Below, piece after piece: positions 56,731 through 64,000 of a DNA stretch of 64,000 nt. A program made the translations under genes and the position numbers. This stretch comes from Hypoxylon rubiginosum (lineage: Eukaryota > Ascomycota > Sordariomycetes > Xylariales > Hypoxylaceae): NCBI GenBank assembly GCA_902806565.1, contig CADCXA010000053.1:744001-808000 (forward strand), read 5' to 3'. The notes below the pieces were generated by a model. The model ran no database searches, was not told the DNA's origin, and was given only the letters and a program-made list of their open reading frames with translations. How positions within the stretch are numbered: the stretch's first letter is position 1; each line of letters begins with the position of its first letter.

Positions 56731-58767
56731 ATGTACTTCATCAATACTGAGACCCTAAAACTAGAAAAAAATTCAAGCAGCGAACAAGCACTTGAATATG
56801 CTATTCTATCCCATACTTGGGAAGAAGAGGGCGAGGTGACGTTTCAAGATATGCAAGACAAAGCCATAGCCTCCACCAAAACAGGATACGCAAAAATCCA
56901 GCAATGCTGTACACTCGCTCGAAAGAGTTCTTTGAAGTATGTCTGGATTAACACATGTTGTATTGATAAGTCCAGCAGCGCTGAGCTTTCCGAATCAATA
57001 AACTTCATGTTTAAATGGTATGGGTACGCCAAAGTTTGCTATGCCTACTTGGCTGATGTCAACGATAACGGCCTTCTCTCGACAAAAGATTTCACGAGAA
57101 GCCGGTGGCTAAGCAGAGGCTAGACTCTCCAAGAACTAATCGCGCCTACTCGACTCGATTTCTACGATTCAAACTGGACCAAATTTGCCTCGAGGACGGA
57201 CGCGGATACTTCTGCCGAATTAAGTACCGCCACTGGTATTGACATAGCCTACCTGAACCAGCCATCCTACGAACAACTTCTCGAGAAGCTTTCCGGTGCG
57301 AGCGTTGCGGAACGCATGTGCTGGGCGTCTCGTCGGCGAACAACAAGAGAAGAAGATATTGCGTACTGTCTCCTCGGAATCTTTGCTGTAAACATGTCCC
57401 CACTGTACGGGGAGGGAAAGCAAACAGCATTCCGACGTCTCCAAGAGGAGATTATCAAGTACTCAGATGATCAGTCGATTTTTGCCTGGGCTACACCGGC
57501 CAATGACAACCGAAGAGGAGATCGCATCACCGGGTTCTTAGCTACATCCCCGTCGGACTTCGCGACTTGCGGGAATCTCGTTCCATTCCCCATTGGGTCC
57601 CGACGCTCAGTCTTCTCTATAACGAACAAGGGAATTCATATCTCGTTGCCGATGTTTGGGGATTATGCCATACTTGAGTGTTATCCGAAGGATGATCTCG
57701 CTACGTTGAAGACATTAGGGATGTGTCGTTTGCACGGAGACACTTATGGGCGTGTTGCCGGTATGGCACTGTGTGAAGTAGATTACCGAGCGTTGCAAAA
57801 ATGGAAGCGAAAGACTATTTACGTTGTACCGCAGTCAACTCCGCGTTCTAAAGTCGAACCGGGAGTCACGATTATCATCGGAGAAATCCCAGACGGATAC
57901 GAGACGGTGGACAGACAGTTTACCTTTGATCCATATAGACTGGGAGACGGTGGAGCTATAAAATTCGACTGCACCTTAACACGAGATGGTTCGAGAACTG
58001 TCCTCCTTAGGATACGCGTGCGAGAATTACTCAGAAGCATCGGATGCTGTATAATGGAATACGGGCTTTGTTTTTACGGAGATCCGACTGCCAGGCTAGG
58101 AGGATATTTGACAGTAGCCGACGGCACTGTATGGTATTTTGAAATCCATCACAGGACTATATTCGGGGAACATCAGGTGCTCGTTGATGTCCTTACTATG
58201 CGAAGACGGTTCCGAATAAACCTCCTTCCCCGAACAACCAGTCTCGTCTGTTTCCAGGATTCTGAGTACACGTATCACCTTTCGCCCAGTGATGGTTATC
58301 GTTGGACCGTGTGTGGGGTGATGTTTCTCTGGCCGAACGTGACTATTCACTTCTACCGCTTCTGCTTCACGACAATTAATTTCTTCCTTCCGATATCATA
58401 TGAAACTCTGCTCAACGCCTCATTTGACGGCTATCTTTACGGCTTGCTCTTGATTTGGTCATGCCACAGGGCCTGGACAATTACAAGGATCTTCAAGCCA
58501 AAATATAGTGGCGGGTTGACCCACGTTGACTTTATGCAGGGCCCGATTTCAGATTTTTTTATGGATACGTTCTGTCTATTTCTCGCCTCTTTCTTGCTCA
58601 CTTCAGTGGGAGGTTTGGTGGGCGATATATGGTGTTGGATAAAGGAGGTGTTTACTAGTTGTGATTCACTTCGACCTGATTCTGGGGATGCCAGCTTTTT
58701 CTCGGTTGCGAAGTTATTATTTCCGTCTCTTCTTCTATATGGCCGATTCATTGACAGAAATATATGA
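56731..58767 (+). pseudogene. HET-domain (heterokaryon incompatibility) gene with one in-frame TAG
   Basis: One frame of 679 codons is open apart from a TAG at 57121-57123. The start is the conserved MYFINTETLKLE (family: MRLINT--LKLE). HET motifs follow: YAILSHTWEEEGEVTFQDMQ, AKIQQCCTLA, VWINTCCIDKSSSAELSESI, WYGYAKVCYAYLADV, then SRWLSRG-stop-TLQELIAP, where the stop replaces the invariant Trp of RGWTLQELIAP (TGG>TAG). Downstream, EEDIAYCLLGIFAVNMSPLY and GEGKQTAFRRLQEEI complete the domain. The C-terminal half (GFLATSPSDFATCGN...) is typical of HET proteins, and the last about 150 residues contain several hydrophobic, possibly membrane, segments. The usual Asp in WIDTCCIDK is Asn. HET proteins trigger cell death upon non-self fusion. 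No intron of workable length removes the stop, so this is a null allele, a young pseudogene or a readthrough case. Confidence 0.88.
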
Positions 58768-60234
58768 TTCCCCGGAATCGTTTGGGGGGCAGTTACAGGA
58801 TGGGTTTTTGAATATCTTGTAACCATTCTAAGAATGGCACCATGGCAGTAGCCTTATAACCGTACCCATAGCTTTGATCTATACCAAGCAATAATTCTAT
58901 AATACTTGTGCCAAGCAAGATACAAGATAAACTAAAGCGTACCAGACGTGGCATGTATATTTTTTAATAAGTGTGCCAGTAACCCGTGATTGTAGCCACT
59001 CTACCAGTACACCCAAAGCGTACCACGGCGTGCCAAACAGGATATCGGCATATCAATCGTATCGGCATTACCAAAATTGAATGCATAAGGATAAGAATAT
59101 AAGACTATCTAGTGCTTGCTACCTACGTGCGTACCTAATGTACGTAACACTCCAATAGTAAATCCCGTAGTTGAACAAATGTATAAGTCGGTTCGAATTT
59201 TCAAGTGAGCAGATAGAAAAACGTCTTTAAATACCTACCTTCTACCTGCCTTAGGTACCTACCTAGGTAGGTATGTAAATACTTAATAATAATAAGAAAG
59301 ATAAATATTGGTACGGTTCTCAAAAAGGGAGAGGTCCCCGATTCATTCTAGTAATATAACCGTGCTATCTGTTGAATCCATACCCGCTGGTTGGGGATGG
59401 TTTAGACATCCTTATATTTCCGGTAAAGTTGTTTCTAGTTCTCTTGGAGCGACTCTAAGCGTATAACTATTTCTTTGATGGGTCCTTTTCTCCTTGCTCT
59501 TATCTTTGCTATTTACTCCTTTAACTAACTCAACGGTTGTCGAATGCCCGTTTATGGGGTGTGTTGATGGACTATCATGAATATGTCGGCTCCTGTAAGT
59601 TGATCTGCGACCCCAGAGAAAGAATTTAGCCTTAAGCTACAAAGTTAAGTAAGTGTCACGAGGCTGTCTTTCCGTGTTATATCAGTACCATACTCATTTT
59701 TATTCATTATTTCCACACTGCCTTTCGCACTATTCCTCTCCCCCTTTCCCCTCCAGTAACGAATTACTTAAGTAATGTTCTTAGCCGCTGCCTGAAATAA
59801 CCTCAAGCTATGGTAGCTATTCTAACTGTATCGCCCCGCTTTCAAATGGCGATATACGCTGCGAGAAGTGTGAAAACCGGTATAGAAGTCCAATTTGTCG
59901 AAAAACAATGGTCGCACCAGTATTTTGGGCATCTAGTAACAAAGCGGTGCTAAAGCTCTCCTAGAAGAGACACTGAACTGCTCTGGATGCCGGAGCGTTG
60001 GTAAAGAGCTCTGTAGTAAGGGCTGATGGTAGGGGTGTTGGTACAATGCAACCCTGAAAAGTCTAGACCCAACATCCTATTTAGAGCTATATATAGCAAG
60101 CATGCAGCTAACGTGCTCAGAACACTTCGCCTTCTTTGAAAATAAAGCATTCGTGTGCCTCCAAAGCAAATAATTTATTGGATTCTGTGTTTATTTATCA
60201 CTCATTATATCCCATCTCAAGCTAAGCCGCCATA
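58768..60234. other. AT-rich intergenic region
   Basis: Contains the TACCTAGGTA palindrome at 59260 within a longer TAGGTACCTACCTAGGTAGG tract. No gene; the ORF at 59950-60150 is unsupported. Confidence 0.45.
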
Positions 60235-61013
60235 ATGCCCTTGGAGCTTCAAGACGCCGACCCTACCTCAGACTTCCCCGCGCTTGCGCGTGCCCTGTTT
60301 GAGTCCTACGAGGAACCATGGCAATCCTTTTTCCACGCCTACTTCCCGATTCATGGGGCAGGAGAGGAAGCTCGCGAGGCGGCCATCCGAGAAGCAGCTA
60401 CGCGTCTAGAAGACTGGCATACTCATGACCCTACTATGCGCTGGCAAAAGATCGTAGACACGGAGACTGGGAACATTGCTACCGGCGCACTCTGGAACAT
60501 CTATCCTGAAAATCCATTTGCGGAGACACAGGAACTCCCAGCCACGTGGTTCCCTGATGATGGGTCTCGCAGATTCGCTGAACAGCTGGTCGAGCTTCAT
60601 GGCCAACCGAGAGCTCGAGTAGGACAGAGGCCTCACGTCTGTAAGTGTGACCGGAAACTGCGAGAGAGCATATGACACGTAACTCATAAAAGAAAGATTT
60701 GTTCATTCTCTTTACACACCCACGGTATCGACGCAGGGGCTTAGGACAGCAAATCATGGAATGGGGTATGAAGAAAGCTGATGAGATGGGAGTTGAGTTC
60801 TTCTTGGACGCGACACCTATGGGACGGTCCCTATACGAAAGAAACGGATTTGTTCTTATTGAGGAGAATGTGATCCTCCCCAAAACGGACAGTCCAGATG
60901 ATGCCTGGAGAGAAATCGAGGCGAAAGTAGGCTCCTCTACACATTATCTTATGTGGCGTCCAGCAGGCGGTTACAAGGAGGGCGAGACGATCAAACCCTG
61001 GGAGGAAAAGTAG
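60235..61013 (+). CDS. GNAT-family N-acetyltransferase
   Basis: Two exons encode about 240 aa: 60235-60640 and 60697-61013. The intron is 56 nt (GTAAGT...AGAAAG), giving RPHV-YLFILFTHPRYRRRGL. The N-terminal part (LARALFESYEEPWQSFFHAY, then RWQKIVDTETGNIATGALW) and the acetyl-CoA-binding motif A (HPRYRRRGLGQQIMEWG, Q/R-x-x-G-x-G/A) are clear, followed by VEFFLDATPMGRSLYERNGF (motif B). This is the common fungal stand-alone GNAT type, whose acceptors (small molecules or proteins) are mostly unknown. No neighbouring gene suggests a pathway. The ORF without splicing would stop at 60675, before the catalytic motif. Confidence 0.88.
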
Positions 61014-63493
61014 CAGGTGTCTTTAGTTCTATTCCTCGCAGAAAATTCCGTCCTTATCAAGACCAATAGCCTGGAGAGTAGTTCTGTGTTAGCCCTATGG
61101 ATTCCATCTTACCGTTCAGTTCACTCATGTGCCACCCTAACGGGAGTGGTTGGTGCAAAGAGCTTCTTGATAGATATGGCAACCAGCAAGTTGAATAATG
61201 CGACTGACTCTCACTAGGCGCTCCAAGCAGTGGTATGGTCGTGTTAAACATGCCCTAGTTTCGGCTCTCAATTTCTCCGTCCTTCTTGCATAAGTCTCTA
61301 CATACCTCTTATCTTACCAGGTAGGTTACCCAGATTGCTTGGGTCATTCAACAACTTTCGAGAGCCATTCGCGTCGATAGTATAACAACAGTCGATATAA
61401 AGTAAAGCTACAATATAAGACGTAAATCTAATTGGTCGAATATTGTGTGGTTGCATGCGTCTTGGCACGATTCCGACGGTTTGGTTTACCCGTTTTGCAT
61501 GCGGCAGTATTGCCGGGGCGGCAGGCAGGCTGCTGTGCAACCTGTGCCGCATGGGGAATGTTGAGCCACGACGTGGTGATGAGCTGGGAGGGGGGAGGGG
61601 GGGAGGGGGAGGGGGTTATTGTATGGGATTTCCATGGTATGAGGTGGTGTGCCATCTTGCCAAAGAAGCCCTGCTTCATGTAGGGTAGAGCAAAGATTCA
61701 CCATGTATGCAGGGCTGGCAGGTAGGCACGCATGTCCGGTGTGGAGAGCGGGGAGGATCGGAGGCTTACCGTACCATTATTATACCCCGGGATGCGATGG
61801 TTTGGATGGCTTGTTACATGACGATATCAAGGTAGTATACTCTTCATAACGGCCTCCCACGGCAAGTTATAGCCTACCGAGACCCCGGCCATGGCACCAT
61901 TTGCCTCGACCTCTGGTAGAACTGCGATGCTGGTGGGGGTCTTATCACGTTTGGTACGTTATCAAGTTCCACATTCGCTGTCAGTACGGCACATCGGTGG
62001 AGAGCAGATATCTGGCATAAAATGGCTGTTGGTATTTAGTGTGCCTGCCGACTGTTAGCATTTCCCCTTACGGCTAGCAGTGTCACGGATTATCTGCTCT
62101 GTAGTTCGGGAACATCCTCGAGCGTTATCTTTGACTGTTTGGGTGCTAGTACGAGGCGAGCTCCTATCGTGAGATACACGCGTGCCTGTGATATGCTACC
62201 AAGGTGGGCTATTCGACTCGAGATAAGAATTCCCAACACCATGGAAGTGTTGATTCTCCGCATATCGTTGCGGACAAATGGATCCCCCGATTTCTTTATA
62301 GGCTATCAATATTCACTCATAACTTCATTACGTAAACTTGGGCACATGCGAACTGTAGGAACGCGAGGGATTTTCGAAGTATTATGAGAAAAAGATATGC
62401 CGAATTGTATCATACAAACTAGCGGGCCGATCCACACAAGACGTCAATGTTATAGTGGACCCGGAGGAAAGACTAGAGCATCTAATTTCCCACGAGCACC
62501 AAGATATAACTAGGCTGTCCTGCTGTAAACAGTGATAGGGGTCTGCTCGGGGTCTGCTCTCAAGTAGGTATTTCAGGTAGGTAAACTGCTTACAAAACCA
62601 TTCGATGCGAGAACAAGGTACGAATTCGCATATACCTAGCTCACAATAGGAATGACGAAACTCCCGCGGCCTTGGCGTTTCCCTTTCCATTATATTGACT
62701 TGGGGGGTTAACAGACTGACAGAGAGGCACGAGAACCAGATTTGCGAAAACTTGAAAGGCCTGCATGCTTGGCGCCCCTTGATCCTGGTCTCTACAGCAG
62801 AACTAGGCCGGGCCCCTGAAAGGCACCAGACGCACAAGGAATGGTCGGCCCCCTAGTCTCCTGTCGACGATGATGCGCCTCAAATTTGCATCGAATAGAA
62901 TTTCTGGAACGAGACACGGCTGTGGGACAGCGTCGCAAGCGGGCAGCACGAGCGAAGACAGGCATGGCGGGGAAGCGATTCCGGGCAAGGGGTCGAAAGT
63001 CCAAAAGGCAAGACTTTGGCATAGTGGCGGGCGAGAAAAAAAAATCGCTGATCTTCATTCATACGGATTTTTGTGGCATGGAGGATTCAACTTGGGGGCT
63101 ATCCACCGGATTTTACTCCGGCTTCCGAAACGCTGGCCAACTTCTTGCCGTCTGCAAGTAGGCTAGGGGTGTCGGACTTGAGCCCCGACGCGAGAGTCAG
63201 AGCTCTGATTCACATACGCCCACGATCTCCTTTCTTGCTAACCCACTTTCTCTCTCGAAGCATCAGTCACGTCGCGCGCTGCGCCTCCGGACGCCAAAAT
63301 AGCCCAATGCTCTCAAAACTATTAACTTTTTATTTCATTTTCTTCATATGCTGTCTCGTAGTCTGCGAAGATGTATATGGATGCGATGCACCGTAAGGGG
63401 TATAGGGAGGGCTGGTCGTCATTAGTCGCGCCAGCATAGTTAAAAAATGCAAATTGAACACCAGTTCCCAAATGCTTGCCAGCCTTATCCGCC
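61014..63493. other. Intergenic region with a long G-run cluster
   Basis: Five runs of three to seven G on the plus strand at 61586-61615 form a strong G-quadruplex candidate. Antiparallel ORFs over it are artefacts. No gene, RNA or transposon recognised in the about 2.5 kb. Confidence 0.5.
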
Positions 63494-64000
63494 TTACACT
63501 CTCTCCTCTTGGGTGACCACCGTTACCGACACTGCTGAGTTGATATTTGCCAACTCGCTCCAGGGATTTTGGCCGTCTTGTACGAACCAATTCATCTCGA
63601 TCTCCCCACAGCATACGACGAATAGTTTCGGTTTGTCGTTTACGTAGACTAACTCGACCGCCGTTGGCGCGGATAGGTTCTTCAAGACGACGTCTGTCTT
63701 GGCCTCGCCTGTCGTAGGATCGATGCCGACCTTCCATATGTACCCATCCGTATAACTGCATGTGTAAACGGCCGTCTGATCTCGCGAGAGGGCCAAGCCG
63801 TCGCAATGGGGAATATCGTCCGTGACTATCTGCACGGGCCCTGTAGTGCGGATACCCACTGACGGGTCGTCCTGAACTCGCTCAATTGGGAGGCGACACA
63901 GCGTGCCGGCGCTAGTATTGGTGAACCACAAGAACTCGTCAGTGACGCGTATTCGATTGAGGCCGAAAAAGTCGCCCTCACCGCCCGCAACCTTCATCGT
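63494..64000 (-). CDS. SMP-30/gluconolactonase-like beta-propeller protein, partial (5' end outside window)
   Basis: The frame is open from the window edge to the stop at 63494 (at least 167 aa). Propeller-type motifs: NRIRVTDEFLWFTNTSAGTL, VTDDIPHCDGLALSRDQTAV, TCSYTDGYIWKVGIDPTTGE, and PTAVELVYVNDKPKLFVVCC. The DG-LA and D---GEAK-D spacing is that of the SMP-30/gluconolactonase/LRE region, a six-bladed calcium-dependent lactonase or esterase fold. The upstream blades and any signal peptide lie outside the window, so the first visible ATG (63997) is probably internal. Substrate not inferable. Confidence 0.72.
   Translation of the reverse strand, partial: TMKVAGGEGDFFGLNRIRVTDEFLWFTNTSAGTLCRLPIERVQDDPSVGIRTTGPVQIVTDDIPHCDGLALSRDQTAVYTCSYTDGYIWKVGIDPTTGEAKTDVVLKNLSAPTAVELVYVNDKPKLFVVCCGEIEMNWFVQDGQNPWSELANINSAVSVTVVTQEERV

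Noticed and set aside
58768..60234. Searched for transposon ends or 5S rRNA in this AT-rich spacer
   Set aside because: No terminal repeats, no internal control-region match seen by eye.

Overview
This window is nuclear DNA of a filamentous ascomycete (Pezizomycotina), most likely a Sordariomycete. The genes have short (about 50-130 nt) GT-AG introns with CTRAY branch points. The gene set includes a PTH11/rhodopsin-type receptor, a HET-domain locus, a PDR-type ABC-G transporter, fungal DBF4 and a CK2 beta subunit with an acidic insert. There are no operons or bacterial signals. Gene models below were spliced by eye from reading frames, donor/acceptor sites and family knowledge; no database search was run.

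Layout. 1-11.5 kb: a truncated Cys-rich surface protein gene, a seven-TM PTH11-like receptor, 3-ketodihydrosphingosine reductase, two intron-containing tRNA genes (Pro-CGG and Glu-CTC), a small basic nuclear protein, and a secreted arylsulfotransferase-family protein. 11.5-20.6 kb: a gene-graveyard region with no intact gene that I can defend. It holds relics of Myb/Reb1-type domains at both ends, a decayed copy of the 7.4-kb gene, coding-like fragments with stops, three long inverted repeats and several minisatellites. 21.6-29.4 kb: core genes DBF4, ICP55-type aminopeptidase and an SREBP-type bHLH factor. 29.4-34.6 kb: gene-poor. 34.6-37.9 kb: DOPA 4,5-dioxygenase-like gene and a multi-pass membrane protein. 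38.5-42.1 kb: a duplicated pair of unknown small genes flanking a patatin-phospholipase relic, followed by a 5-oxoprolinase (hydantoinase B) relic. 42.9-49.3 kb: a strikingly GC-rich alpha/beta hydrolase and a PDR-type drug-efflux pump. 52.7-61.0 kb: CK2 beta subunit, JmjC/cupin protein, a HET-domain gene broken by one in-frame TAG, and a GNAT acetyltransferase. 63.5 kb to the end: an SMP-30/gluconolactonase-like gene that runs off the window.

The genes do not form one pathway. Conserved housekeeping genes (KDSR, DBF4, ICP55, CK2 beta) alternate with accessory genes (ASST, ABC-G pump, DOPA dioxygenase, hydrolase) and allorecognition-type relics (HET, patatin). Two themes recur. The first is pseudogenes whose lesions include CAG>TAG, ATG>ATA and TGG>TAG transitions, as RIP or simple drift would give. 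The second is a dispersed 10-bp palindrome TACCTAGGTA found at least nine times, essentially only in non-genic DNA. The most novel-looking item is the pair of uncharacterised two-exon paralogues at 38.7-40.7 kb.
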